Origin: Streptomyces mirabilis
GTDB taxonomy: Bacteria > Actinomycetota > Actinomycetes > Streptomycetales > Streptomycetaceae
Assembly (NCBI RefSeq): GCF_039503195.1
Contig: NZ_JBCJKP010000001.1
Span: 7,998,001 to 8,062,000 of the forward strand
Length of the DNA: 64,000 nucleotides
Reading direction: 5' to 3'
Shown here: positions 11,001-19,082 of the stretch, piece after piece
Numbering within the stretch: position 1 is the stretch's first letter
How the letters are laid out: the number at the start of each line of letters is the position of its first letter
The notes under the pieces: generated by a model
What the model was told of the DNA's origin: nothing
What the model saw: the letters and a program-made list of their open reading frames with translations, nothing else
Database searches by the model: none
Program-made: the position numbers and the translations under genes

Positions 11001-14000
11001 ACCGAGTCGGCCAGGCCGGCGGCGGTGAGGGCCGCCGCGACCTCCGGTTCTCCCGCGGCGACGGCGGCCATGGTGCCGGGGTCGCCCTCGCCGGCGGCGC
11101 GCAGGATGGCGGCGGCGCGTTCGCGGCTGATGCGCAGAAGCGCGTCGGGGGTGAGGGCGCCCGCCGCGGCCAGCGCGGCCAGTTCTCCGTAGCTGTGGCC
11201 CGCGGCCATCGCCGGGCGCACGCCTGCCCTGGTCAGGAGCTGGAACGCGGCGAGCCCGGTCAGACCGAGCGCGGGCTGCGCGACGGTGGTGTCGGTGATG
11301 CGCTCCTGCTGCTCCTTGCGGCCCGTCTCGTCGAAGGCGGCCGGCGGGAAGAGAACTCGGGCCGTCGTCTCGTCGAGCCGCAGGTGGCGCTGGAGTTCGG
11401 GGAAGGCGACGAAGAGTTCGGCGAACATCCCGGGGCGCTGGCTGCCCTGCCCGGGAAAGAGCAGTGCCACGTCACCCGTCTCGTCCTCGTCGGCAGCGAA
11501 CAGGCCTTCCTTCGGGGCGTGTGCACCGGTGATCGCGCGACGCAGCAGCGTCGTCAGCTCCTCGGTGGACCCGGCGACGAAGGCGATCCAGGTCCGGGCG
11601 CCACGGGTGCCCGCGGTGCTCGCCGTGCTCGCCGTGCTCTGGGTGGTGGCGGCCTCCGCGCGCCGGGACGCGGCGAGCGCGAAGTCCCGCAGCCGCCACG
11701 GCTCGTACGGACCGGGATCCGCCTCCACGAGGGCGAGCAGTTCGCAGGCGGCCCGTACCGCCGCCGCCCGGTCCGCGCCCCGGAACGTGAAGAGCTCGGC
11801 GGGCCAGTGCTGGGCCGAGGTGGCCGGCGGCGGCCCATCCCCGTGGGCCCGCAGGACGACGTGGAAGTTGGTGCCGCCGAAGCCGAAGGCGCTGACGCCG
11901 GCCACCCGTTCGGCCGGGGCGGCGGACCAGGGGCGGGCCTCGGTGTGGAAGGCGAACGGGCTGCTCTGCGCGTCCCAGGCCGGGTTCGGCTCGGTGAGGT
12001 GCAGGGTCGGCGGCTTCACACCGGTGTGCAGGGCGAGCGAGGTCTTGATCAGTCCGGCGAGTCCGGCCGCGCACTTGGTGTGCCCGATCTGCGACTTGAC
12101 CGAGCCGAGCGCGCACGCGCCGGGTGGAGCCCCGGCCTCCTCGAACACCCGGGTGAGAGAGCCGAGTTCGGTGCGGTCACCGACCACGGTGCCGGTGCCG
12201 TGCGCCTCGACGAGCCCGACCTCGGCGGGCGAGATGCCGGCGTTGCGGTAGGCCCGGGTCAGCGCGTTGTACTGGCCCTCGGGCCGGGGCGCGGTCAGCC
12301 CGAGCGCCCGGCCGTCACTGGCGCTGCCGACGCCCTTGATCACCGCGTACACCCGGTCGCCGTCCCGCTCGGCGTCGGCGAGCCGCTTGAGGACGACACA
12401 ACCGACGCCCTCGCCGAGCGCGATGCCGTCGGCCGCGCTGTCGAAGGGCGCGGAGCGGCCGGAGGGCGAGAGGGCGTGGGCGGAGGCGAAGAGCAGGTAG
12501 TCGTTGATGCCGTTGTGCAGGTCGGCGCCGCCGCACAGCACCAGGTCGCTCGTCCCGCTCGCCAGCTCCTTGCACGCCACGTCGACGGCGGTGAGGGAGG
12601 AGGCGCAGGCGGCGTCCACGGTGTAGTTGGCGCCGCCGAGGTCGAGGCGGTTGGCGATCCGGCCCGCGATGACGTTGGCGAGGATGCCGGGGAAGGAGTC
12701 CTCGGTGAGCTTGGGCAGCTGTTCGTCCAGCGCGGGCGGCAGGCTGCCCAGGTAGGCGGGCAGGACGGAGCGCAGGGTCATCGCGTTGGACAGGTCGCTG
12801 CCCGCCTCCGCGCCGAACACGACCGACGCGCGGGTCCGGTCGAAGGACCGGCTGTCGTAGCCGGAGTCCTCCAGGGCGCGGCGCGCCGCCTCCAGGGCGA
12901 GCAGCTGCACCGGCTCGATGGCGGGCAGCGAGGCGGGCGGGATGCCGTACCGCAGCGGCTCGAAGGGGATCTCGGGTAGGAAGCCGCCCCAGCGGGAGGG
13001 GGTCTTCTCCCCGGCGCCCCGCGGATCGTGGTACAGCCCGGCGTCCCAGCGGGTCGCGGGCACCTCGGTGACGGCGTCCTCGCCCGCCAGCACGTTCGCC
13101 CAGAAGGTGGCGAGGTCGGGGGCGCCGGGGAACATGCAGGCCATGCCGATGATCGCGATGTCCAGCGGTTCGGGGGAGGGTTCGGCGGCGGGTTCCCCGA
13201 TGCCGAGGGCCTCCCGCCGCGCCGCGAGGAAGTCGGCCGCGCCGCTGGTGACGGAGGCGTGCAGCTCGGCGACGGTGGTGACGGCGGAGCGCAGCACGGC
13301 GACCTCGCCGGCCATGAACATGCCCTCCGCGAGCTGTCTGTCCTCGCCGACCGCGCTCAGCCCGCCGTCGACCCGCTCGATGCCCTTGCTGGCCAGCCGC
13401 AGCCGCCCCACGTTGAGCCGCTCCAACTGCTCCCAGGCCTCGCGGCCGAGTGTCCCGCGGGCGGCCAGGTCCTCCTTGACGGCGGCGAACTCGTCGGTGA
13501 ACGCGCTGTGGACGCAGCGGGTGGCGTGTCCGGGAGCGGTCTCCAGGAGGTCGGTGCGCTCGGCGTCGATCACCTGCCGCTGGAACAGGGGCAGCACCGC
13601 GCCCGCGCTCACGGCCTCCTCGGTGAACAGGTACGCCGTGCCCATCAGCACGCCCACGGCGGCACCCCGCGCGCTCAGCGGCGCGGCGAGCGCGGTGACC
13701 ATGGCGGCGGAGCGCTCGTCGTGCACCCCGCCCGCGAAGAACAGCTGAAGTTCGGTGGCGGTGCCGTTCTTCGCGCCCGCCAGGAAGTCGTCGAGCACGC
13801 CGAGCTGCGCCTCCCACAGCGGGAAGCTGTTGCGCGGCCCGACATGGCCGCCGCACTCGGCGCCCTCGAAGACGAACTTGCGCGCGCCCGCTTCCAGGAA
13901 CTGCTTCAGCAGCCCCGGCGACGGCACGTGCAGGAAGGTGGAGATGCCCACCTCCTCCAGCGCGGCGGCCTGCGCGGGACGCCCGCCCGCGATGATCGCG

Positions 14001-15151
14001 TGGGACGGGCGGATCTCCCGTACGACCTCCAGCTGGGCGGCTTTGATCTCCTCGGCGGCGAAGCCGAGGACGCCGACGCCCCAGGGCGCGTCGCCGAGCG
14101 CCTCCCTGGTCTGTTCCAGTACGGCACGGGTCTGGTCGGCGCCGGACAGCGCGAGCGCGATGAAGGGCAGCCCGCCGTGGCCGCTCACCTCGGCGGCGAA
14201 CGCGGCCTGGTCGCTCACCCGGGTCATCGGTCCCTGGGCGACGGGCAGTTCGCTCCCGAAGGGGCGCCCGCCCGAGGCGTCGGGGCCGAGCGAGGCACCC
14301 GCGTTCTTCGCCGGGTCGAGACCGGGACCCGCGCTCTTCAACGCGTCGAGGACGGCGTCCCGTACGCCCCGCACCGCCGCGTGGACAGTGCCCCAGCGCT
14401 CCTGGAAACGGGCGGCGAGGAAGCCGTCCTGACCGACCTCGGGGGCGGGCGTGCCCGCCTGGGCACCCCGGCGCCGTACGACTCGGCGGCCGTCCTGCAC
14501 GGTCGTCTCGGAGCCGTCGAGACCGGCGAGCAGCGCGGAGGTCCCGGCGGGCAGGTCGGCCTCGGCCTCGGCGAGCAGGGCGAGCTGGGTGTCCAGGACG
14601 ACACCGGCGCCACCGCCCGCGACGACGGCCGCCGCGGTGTGCGGGCCCGCGCCGCCGCAGGCCCAGACCGGAAGGTCCCACTCGCCGTCGTCGAGGAGCT
14701 GTTGGAGCAGTACGAAGGTGCTCAGCTCACCCACGGGACCGCCCGCCTCGTGACCCCGGGCGATCAGCCCGTGTGCCCCGGCCGCGGCGGCCCGTAACGC
14801 CTGGGCGCGGCCGGTCACCTCGACGAGTACGCGATGGCTGGGGAAGTCCGCGGGCGTGCAGGAGGCGTCGGCGGTCAGCAGCACGGTGTGGACACAGGCG
14901 GGGAGGTCCCGCGCGGGAAAGGCATCGTTGTCGCGGAGCCGTACGCCGAAACCGGCGGCCGACCATTCCTCGGCCGGCGCGAGTTCCGCCGCCGCCCGGC
15001 GCCCACCCGCGGTGAGGTCGAGCACCCCGAGGCCGCCCGCCCGTACGGCGGCCGCCGTGACCCGAGCCGAGGGGACGGCGAACGGGTTCAGGGCGATGAC
15101 GATGTCCTCTACGGCAAACAGGCCGGAAGTATCGAACTTCGACACAGGCAC
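8015..15151 (-). CDS. PUFA-synthase-like megasynthase ER-KS-AT-ACP-ACP-KR
   Basis: Chosen start is GTG 15151, seven bases after GGAG; an upstream frame extension lacks a good ribosome site. The product has about 2378 residues. Residues about 1-630 form a nitronate-monooxygenase/PfaD-like flavin enoyl reductase, with the FMN-side motif EGAECGGHVGPRNSF. Next come a ketosynthase (about 660-1100, Cys849 in DAACASSL, then VEAHGTGT and IGHTKCAAG), an acyltransferase (GHSYGE, Ser1320) and two carrier domains with Ser1735 and Ser1835 in LSVDSIKRAEI. Last is a ketoreductase (VGGARGIT near 2105; SDYAAAND near 2290). Order and motifs match bacterial polyunsaturated fatty acid synthases, except that the reductase is fused at the N-terminus. 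It probably works iteratively with the second synthase, which supplies dehydration. Confidence 0.9.
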   Translation of the reverse strand: MPVSKFDTSGLFAVEDIVIALNPFAVPSARVTAAAVRAGGLGVLDLTAGGRRAAAELAPAEEWSAAGFGVRLRDNDAFPARDLPACVHTVLLTADASCTPADFPSHRVLVEVTGRAQALRAAAAGAHGLIARGHEAGGPVGELSTFVLLQQLLDDGEWDLPVWACGGAGPHTAAAVVAGGGAGVVLDTQLALLAEAEADLPAGTSALLAGLDGSETTVQDGRRVVRRRGAQAGTPAPEVGQDGFLAARFQERWGTVHAAVRGVRDAVLDALKSAGPGLDPAKNAGASLGPDASGGRPFGSELPVAQGPMTRVSDQAAFAAEVSGHGGLPFIALALSGADQTRAVLEQTREALGDAPWGVGVLGFAAEEIKAAQLEVVREIRPSHAIIAGGRPAQAAALEEVGISTFLHVPSPGLLKQFLEAGARKFVFEGAECGGHVGPRNSFPLWEAQLGVLDDFLAGAKNGTATELQLFFAGGVHDERSAAMVTALAAPLSARGAAVGVLMGTAYLFTEEAVSAGAVLPLFQRQVIDAERTDLLETAPGHATRCVHSAFTDEFAAVKEDLAARGTLGREAWEQLERLNVGRLRLASKGIERVDGGLSAVGEDRQLAEGMFMAGEVAVLRSAVTTVAELHASVTSGAADFLAARREALGIGEPAAEPSPEPLDIAIIGMACMFPGAPDLATFWANVLAGEDAVTEVPATRWDAGLYHDPRGAGEKTPSRWGGFLPEIPFEPLRYGIPPASLPAIEPVQLLALEAARRALEDSGYDSRSFDRTRASVVFGAEAGSDLSNAMTLRSVLPAYLGSLPPALDEQLPKLTEDSFPGILANVIAGRIANRLDLGGANYTVDAACASSLTAVDVACKELASGTSDLVLCGGADLHNGINDYLLFASAHALSPSGRSAPFDSAADGIALGEGVGCVVLKRLADAERDGDRVYAVIKGVGSASDGRALGLTAPRPEGQYNALTRAYRNAGISPAEVGLVEAHGTGTVVGDRTELGSLTRVFEEAGAPPGACALGSVKSQIGHTKCAAGLAGLIKTSLALHTGVKPPTLHLTEPNPAWDAQSSPFAFHTEARPWSAAPAERVAGVSAFGFGGTNFHVVLRAHGDGPPPATSAQHWPAELFTFRGADRAAAVRAACELLALVEADPGPYEPWRLRDFALAASRRAEAATTQSTASTASTAGTRGARTWIAFVAGSTEELTTLLRRAITGAHAPKEGLFAADEDETGDVALLFPGQGSQRPGMFAELFVAFPELQRHLRLDETTARVLFPPAAFDETGRKEQQERITDTTVAQPALGLTGLAAFQLLTRAGVRPAMAAGHSYGELAALAAAGALTPDALLRISRERAAAILRAAGEGDPGTMAAVAAGEPEVAAALTAAGLADSVVTANHNSPRQTVISGPTEDVLTAVERLRAQGLGAKRIPVACAFHSPLIAAAGETFAEVLAEVPLAPADFPVWSNRTATRYPRLPEEIRAELAAQIGSPVRFADQIEAMYEAGARVFVEAGPGSVLTRLVGAVLGDRPHRTVALEEGRRAGLAGFLAALAQLAVAGADIRTAWLFQGRDAVPADARAPRPRRAAWTVDGHLIRTADGVIPAAALHPAERVPEALVTHSGPVGPVAAATGSEALISEFLRTSREMIAAQRDVMLGYLGGDPGIRPAVAAPITYTDAPVTVTALPADTSVTVTALPPAAPVAVAVPAGGSVLSVVLEVIGERTGYPVDMIEPDLDLEADLSVDSIKRAEIAGELATRLGLTTTGDTDVEELTKARTAAAITALIERVTGSKATPAPVSAPAAGSAPTAESVLAVVLDVIGERTGYPVDMIEPDLDLEADLSVDSIKRAEIAGQLATRLGLTTTGDTDVEELTKARTAANIAALVAGARGEAAEPAGPEAGPAAPEPVVVAPKRLVMREFDLAPADPAPSSDLLIGRSFLLLGSGPVAAALTARLTVYGAHAVTAEEPPAEGEFDGIVHLVAPDAPPVLPDVFPAYQRVLAGNPRWVLAAGASAGLRGFFRSLAREYPDTVARVVEHAPGTAPEDIAAELVAELTAPDHEPVVLRSPGTRRGLRMAEERLGLLGSTGAGPAGDGAAEAAALGLDADSVVLLVGGARGITARFAATLAAASRCRIELFGRTALPEGAEDPALAAAGTAGELRSALIAGGLRVPAEIERAVGRIQAEREVRATLRTLAALGSEVRYRTVDALDGDAVRRAVKEIHAEHGGIDGVVYAAGVIEDKLIAEKRPRSYDRVFRTKVDGARELLSALGELPDAEGPRFAVLFGSIAAALGNRGQSDYAAANDALETLGARWAGSGTGRRGLTVHWGPWAPTGDGNHGMVTPELMRHYAGRGIQLIDPDEGTMSLLRELAWGPEGDTAVVYTASGW
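9551..10028. repeat. tandem, nearly identical ACP-coding repeats (300-bp period)
   Basis: The two carrier domains of the first synthase lie exactly 300 bases (100 codons) apart. Bases 9551-9682 and 9851-9982 differ at a single position, including silent sites, while the linkers between them have diverged. That pattern suggests recent duplication or ongoing gene conversion of the ACP core. Both copies keep the modifiable serine. Tandem carriers are a hallmark of PUFA synthases, where extra copies raise output. Confidence 0.9.
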
Positions 15152-15479
15152 GCGAACGCTCCAAATCGCACGAGGGTGAGGATTGGCGGGGGAGAGCGGA
15201 GAGCGCTTGCGCTTCACAACAAGCCGACAGCTGATGTGAAGCACGCTCATGCTTATTGCGCATCCCCGTGAAAGTCAAACTCTCAAGGAGGCTGCCATTA
15301 CCGGACGTAACACGGTCGACACAGCCGCCGCCGAGCCAGATGCGAGCTCGCAACAGAGGCCTCGTTCCGGGGAGTTGAGGGGGTCGGTGACTGCTGGTCG
15401 GTCGGCTCCGCGCCCCCGATTCAGCCTGCGGCAATGCCTGCTGACGCAGTGTCGAACAGGGGGTCCACTTCGATCTTGC

Positions 15480-15496
15480 GGAAACGAACTGTTTCC
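15480..15496. promoter_or_regulatory. perfect 6-5-6 inverted repeat upstream of the lipid cluster
   Basis: GGAAAC-gaact-GTTTCC is an exact dyad 330 bases upstream of the megasynthase start. It sits in the only AT-richer part of a 547-base stretch (15152-15698) that I find free of convincing genes. The size fits a repressor operator of the TetR or LacI kind. The regulator is not identifiable here. Confidence 0.4.
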
Positions 15497-15632
15497 CCCG
15501 CTGTAAATTGAAACTTTCATTAGTTCCCCTCTTCATAATCAAAATTCACGGTGGGTGGAAGGGTGGGATTTCGGCACTTGAGGGTGAATGGCCACGATTC
15601 GTACTCGTCGGTAAGTTGGCTCATTTCAACAG

Positions 15633-15664
15633 CACGGCCCGGCCGCGGGAGCGGCCGGGCCGTG
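15633..15664 (-). terminator. hairpin terminator
   Basis: A 14-base-pair perfect stem (CACGGCCCGGCCGC with its complement) surrounds a GGGA loop, 35 bases downstream of the AbfB fragment stop. It lacks a long T-tract, as is usual in Streptomyces. It could also stop transcripts coming from the other side. Confidence 0.75.
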
Positions 15665-15698
15665 GCTGGATCCACAGGTGCCTGGGTGGGTCACCCGG

Positions 15699-16145
15699 CT
15701 AGAACGTCGCGTCCTCCCTGGCGGGCGCCGTGTCGGCGGGCTGGGTGTAGAGCGGGTGGTCGAAGTGCCGGAGGTAGCGGCCGGCGCCGCTGTACGACTC
15801 GAACGAGACACCGGAGTCCGTGTCGGCGAGGCCGGCTCGCCGGTAGAAGCCGGCGTCGTTCCCGAAGGCGGCGGTGCCGTCGCCCCTCTCCATCCAGACC
15901 TCGTTGTTCTTCTGGTGGAGGTAGAAGCCGGGGTGGTTGGCCGATTCGAGGGAGACGGACCCGGTCCCGGCGAGCCCGCTCACCACCCTGGACTGCGAGG
16001 CGGCCAGGTTGGTGACGTTCGGCTCGATCTTGGCGCGGAAGTCCCGGGGATGGTCATCCGACCACAGGAAGCCCCGCCGTACCGGCCCGCTCGGGATGGC
16101 GTACGCCCACCCGCCAGGGACCGCCCGCGGCCACCACGTCACCAC
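15699..16145 (-). pseudogene. AbfB (arabinose-binding) domain fragment, C-terminal end of a secreted protein
   Basis: From about base 16080 leftwards the translation matches the AbfB beta-trefoil type: VSLESANHPGFYLHQKN, AGFYRRAGLADTDSGVSFES, then GRYLRHFDHPLY. This is normally a C-terminal binding module of arabinofuranosidases and related enzymes. No catalytic domain, signal peptide or credible ribosome site precedes it, and the first 20 residues look unrelated. It is best read as the surviving end of a larger gene cut by rearrangement about 70 bases from the next remnant. The stop codon and the terminator behind it are intact. Confidence 0.7.
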
Positions 16146-16183
16146 CGGCGTTCAGGCAGAACCGCGAAGTCCCCCCACCGCTG

Positions 16184-17165
16184 AGTCCAGGTCGTCACCT
16201 TCGCGCTCGCCCTGCTCGGGCTCGTCGTGATCGGCCGGACGGTACTGCGGCGCGGGCTGAAGCCCTTCAGCGACATGGCCCACACCGCCCGCGGCATCAC
16301 CTCGCACAACCTCACCGGCTCGGCGGGGCTGGAGGCGCGGGCCGGGGGCGGGCGTGGTGGACCCGAGGTCGAGGAACTGCGCACCGCGTTCAACACCATG
16401 CTGGAGCACATCGACGACGCGCTCGCCGTCCGCACCGAGGCCGAGCAGCGACTGCGCCGGTTCGTCGCGGACGCCTCGCACGAGCTGCGTACGCCCCTGA
16501 TGTCGGTACGCGGCTACGCGGACCTCTTCCAGTACGCCGCCGCCAACGAGCCCGGGGAACGCGAGAAGCACCTGGCCCGGCTGCGCGCCGAGGCCGCCAG
16601 GATGGGCGTACTCCTCGACGACCTGCTCCTCCTCGCCCGCCTGGACGCCGCCGAGGTGGAGACACCGCTGCGGCTGGAGGACGCGGACCTGACGGAGCTG
16701 GCGCGGGAGGCCGCGGACGCCTTGCGCGCCGGGCGAGGGGAGCACGTGCTGTCCGTGACGGCCGGTCCGGACCCGGTGCGCCTGCGCCTGGACCCCCTGC
16801 GGATCCGGCAGGTCCTCGACAACCTGCTCACCAACGCCGCCATGCACACCCCGGCGGGGACGAAGGTGCGCCTGGAGGTGTCGGCCACGGGGTCGGGGCA
16901 GGCGGTGGGCGTCGGCTCGTCCGGCACGGCGGTCGTGCGGGTCTGCGACTCCGGGCCCGGGATCCCTGCCGCCGACCAGGAACGGGTCTTCGACCGGTTC
17001 TACCGCGTCGACAAGGCCCGCAGCCGCGACCGCGGCGGCAGCGGGCTGGGCCTCGCGGTCGCCCGCTCACTGGTCCGGGCACACGGCGGCACCATCGAGG
17101 TGACCAGCCGCCCCGGTTCGACGACGTTCACGATCCGGCTCCCCCTCCCGCCCGCGCTCCCGTGA
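16184..17165 (+). pseudogene. sensor histidine kinase lacking its N-terminal sensor part
   Basis: What remains begins inside the second membrane helix (FALALLGLVVIGRTVLRRGL), followed by a HAMP linker, the dimerisation helix with DASHELRTP and the ATPase domain. The phosphorylatable His is residue 85 counted from the GTG at 16227. N, G1 and G2 boxes are present as NLLTNAAMHTP, DSGPGIP and GGSGLGLAV. A stop codon lies in frame at about 16181, and no first helix, periplasmic domain or partner response regulator is found. The catalytic core is well preserved, so the truncation is probably recent. It starts almost where the AbfB remnant breaks, so one event may have cut both. Confidence 0.75.
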
Positions 17166-17216
17166 CCACGGGGGAGTACGTCCACACGGCCGCCGTCGGC
17201 TCGCTCGGCCGGTCGT

Positions 17217-17939
17217 TCAGCCGGTCGCGCGGACCGCGTCGCGGATCAGCTCGGCGACCACCTTCGGCCGGGACACCGCGACGGCGTGCGAGGCGCCCTC
17301 GACCTCCAGGATCGTCGCTCCCGCACGCTTCGCGCCGAAGCGCTCGACCTCGGGGTTGATCGCCTGGTCCGCGGCGGCGACCAGGGCCCAGGACGGCCTG
17401 GTCTTCCACGCGGCGGCGGTGGCCGTCTCCGTGAACGCCCCGGCGGCGAGCGGACGCTGGGCGACCGCCAGCACCTTGGTGACGTCGGCGGGGACGTCCG
17501 CGGCGAAGACGGCCGGGAACGCCTCGGGGACGATGGTGACCTCGACGGCCGGGTCACCGCCCTCGACCGGATACGTGGCCTGCTTCAGGCTGCTGCCCAG
17601 CGGCGAGTCGGGGAAGCGCCCCTGCAACTCGCCCAGGCTCTCGCCCTCCTCGAGGACGTACGCCGCGACGAAGACCAGGCCGACCACGTTCTCCGCGGTG
17701 CCCGCGACGGTGATGACCGCGCCGCCGTAGGAGTGGCCGACCAGCACGACGGGGCCGTCGATCTGCGCGGCCACCGAGGCGATGTACGCGGCGTCGGAGG
17801 CGAGAGAGCGCAGCGGGTTCGGCGGCGCGACGACGGGAATGCCGTGGTTCTGCAGTTCCGCGATGACGCCGGACCAGCTGGCGGCGTCGGCGAAGGCACC
17901 GTGCACGAGCAGGGCGGTGGGGGTGGTGTTCCCGGACAT
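17217..17939 (-). CDS. alpha/beta hydrolase (salicylate-esterase/EstC-like)
   Basis: The 240-residue protein starts at ATG 17939 behind AAGGAGAAAC. It has the compact plant-esterase-like layout: VHGAFADAASW at residues about 12-22, nucleophile elbow GHSYGG (Ser near 72), and a late GASHAV with the catalytic His. Members of this group hydrolyse small esters or quinone-type substrates; the substrate here cannot be told. It follows the HSL-type esterase by 33 bases and is probably cotranscribed with it, under the AraC/SARP regulators upstream. Confidence 0.82.
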   Translation of the reverse strand: MSGNTTPTALLVHGAFADAASWSGVIAELQNHGIPVVAPPNPLRSLASDAAYIASVAAQIDGPVVLVGHSYGGAVITVAGTAENVVGLVFVAAYVLEEGESLGELQGRFPDSPLGSSLKQATYPVEGGDPAVEVTIVPEAFPAVFAADVPADVTKVLAVAQRPLAAGAFTETATAAAWKTRPSWALVAAADQAINPEVERFGAKRAGATILEVEGASHAVAVSRPKVVAELIRDAVRATG

Positions 17940-17972
17940 GACTGTTTCTCCTTGTCGGTGTGGTGGACCCGG

Positions 17973-18944
17973 TCAGCCCGCGTGCAGCGCGGTGTGCAGC
18001 GTGCGGGTGGCCATCGTCAGCGCGGCCTCGGCGGCGTGGGTGCCGCGCAGGGCGTTGAGCATCACGAAGTCGTGGATGATGCCCTGGAAGCGCACGGCGG
18101 TGACGGGCACTCCGGCCGTACGCAGCTTGCCCGCGTAGGCCTCGCCCTCGTCGCGCAGGACGTCGGCCTCGCCGGTGATGACCAGGGCCGGGGGCAGGCC
18201 GGTGAGCTGCTCGGTGGTGGCGCGCAGCGGGGAGGCGGTGATCTGGGCGCGGTCGGCCTCGTCGGTCGTGTACTGGTCCCAGAACCACTGCATGCCGTCG
18301 CGGCGCAGGAAGTAGCCCTCCGCGAACTGGTGGTAGGAGCCGGTGTCGAAGTTCGCGTCGGTGACCGGGTAGAACAGGACCTGCTGGAGCAGCGGGACAT
18401 CGCCGCGCTCCTTGGCCATCAGGGTCAGCGCGGCGGTCATGTTGCCGCCGACGGAGTCGCCGGCCACCGCGAGGCGGCTGCCGTCGAGGCCCTTGGACGC
18501 GCCCTGCTGCACGACCCACTGGGCGACCGTGTAGTTCTGCTCGATGGCGACCGGGTAGCGGGCCTCGGGCGAGAGGTCGTACTCGGGGAAGACCACCGCG
18601 GCCTCGGCGCCCACGGCCAGTTCGCGGACCAGGCGGTCGTGGGTGTGGGCGTTGCCGAACACCCAGCCCGCACCGTGGATGTAGAGGATCACCGGGAGGG
18701 TGCCGGTGACGCCGGCGGGCTTGACGATCCGGGCCCGGACGCTGCCCGTCGGACCGCCCGGGACGGTGACCCACTCCTCGTCGATGTCCGGCATCTCGAT
18801 CTCGCCGGACTGCACCTCGTCGACGGCCTTGCGACCCTCCGCCGGGGCGAGGTCGAACAGGTACGGCGGATTGGCGGTGGCCTCCGCGAAAGCGGCGGCC
18901 GCCGGTTCCAGTACGGGCTTGACCGGCTCTATGGCGTCGGACAT
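17973..18944 (-). CDS. alpha/beta hydrolase of the hormone-sensitive-lipase family (esterase)
   Basis: The start at ATG 18944 has a clear AGGAG eight bases upstream and gives 323 residues, normal for family IV esterases. The oxyanion motif is HGAGW (a variant of HGGG), the nucleophile elbow is GDSVGG instead of GDSAGG, and the acid/His pair is seen in ITGEADVLRDEG and GIIHDFVM. No signal peptide is visible, so it is likely cytoplasmic. It lies between an AraC regulator and a second hydrolase on the same strand. The two hydrolases may act in one degradative or detoxifying route. Confidence 0.87.
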   Translation of the reverse strand: MSDAIEPVKPVLEPAAAAFAEATANPPYLFDLAPAEGRKAVDEVQSGEIEMPDIDEEWVTVPGGPTGSVRARIVKPAGVTGTLPVILYIHGAGWVFGNAHTHDRLVRELAVGAEAAVVFPEYDLSPEARYPVAIEQNYTVAQWVVQQGASKGLDGSRLAVAGDSVGGNMTAALTLMAKERGDVPLLQQVLFYPVTDANFDTGSYHQFAEGYFLRRDGMQWFWDQYTTDEADRAQITASPLRATTEQLTGLPPALVITGEADVLRDEGEAYAGKLRTAGVPVTAVRFQGIIHDFVMLNALRGTHAAEAALTMATRTLHTALHAG

Positions 18945-19082
18945 GGGGATCTCCTGAAGCGTTGTTCCTGGGTACGCCGGGCAGTGCTCCGGCCTCGCAG
19001 CCACGCTAGAGGCGCGGTGCGGGCGTGAATGGTCCGTCAGCGCACCGGCGTTGAACTCACAGCGCCCAACGCGTCGACCACC

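Noticed and set aside
4797..12979. Very long open frames on the plus strand across the synthase genes
   Set aside because: They are antisense to the megasynthase genes, rich in Gly/Arg/Pro/Val, and result from GC bias at third positions.
8015..15151. Modular type I polyketide synthase
   Set aside because: The tandem ACPs with DSIKRAEI cores, the PfaD-like reductase, and the KS-AT-DH-PPTase partner point to an iterative PUFA-like system instead.
15275..15520. Small leftward frame of 81 codons before the lipid operon
   Set aside because: It has a fair ribosome site, but its codon use is unlike the genome, it has no motif and it overlaps the presumed promoter region.
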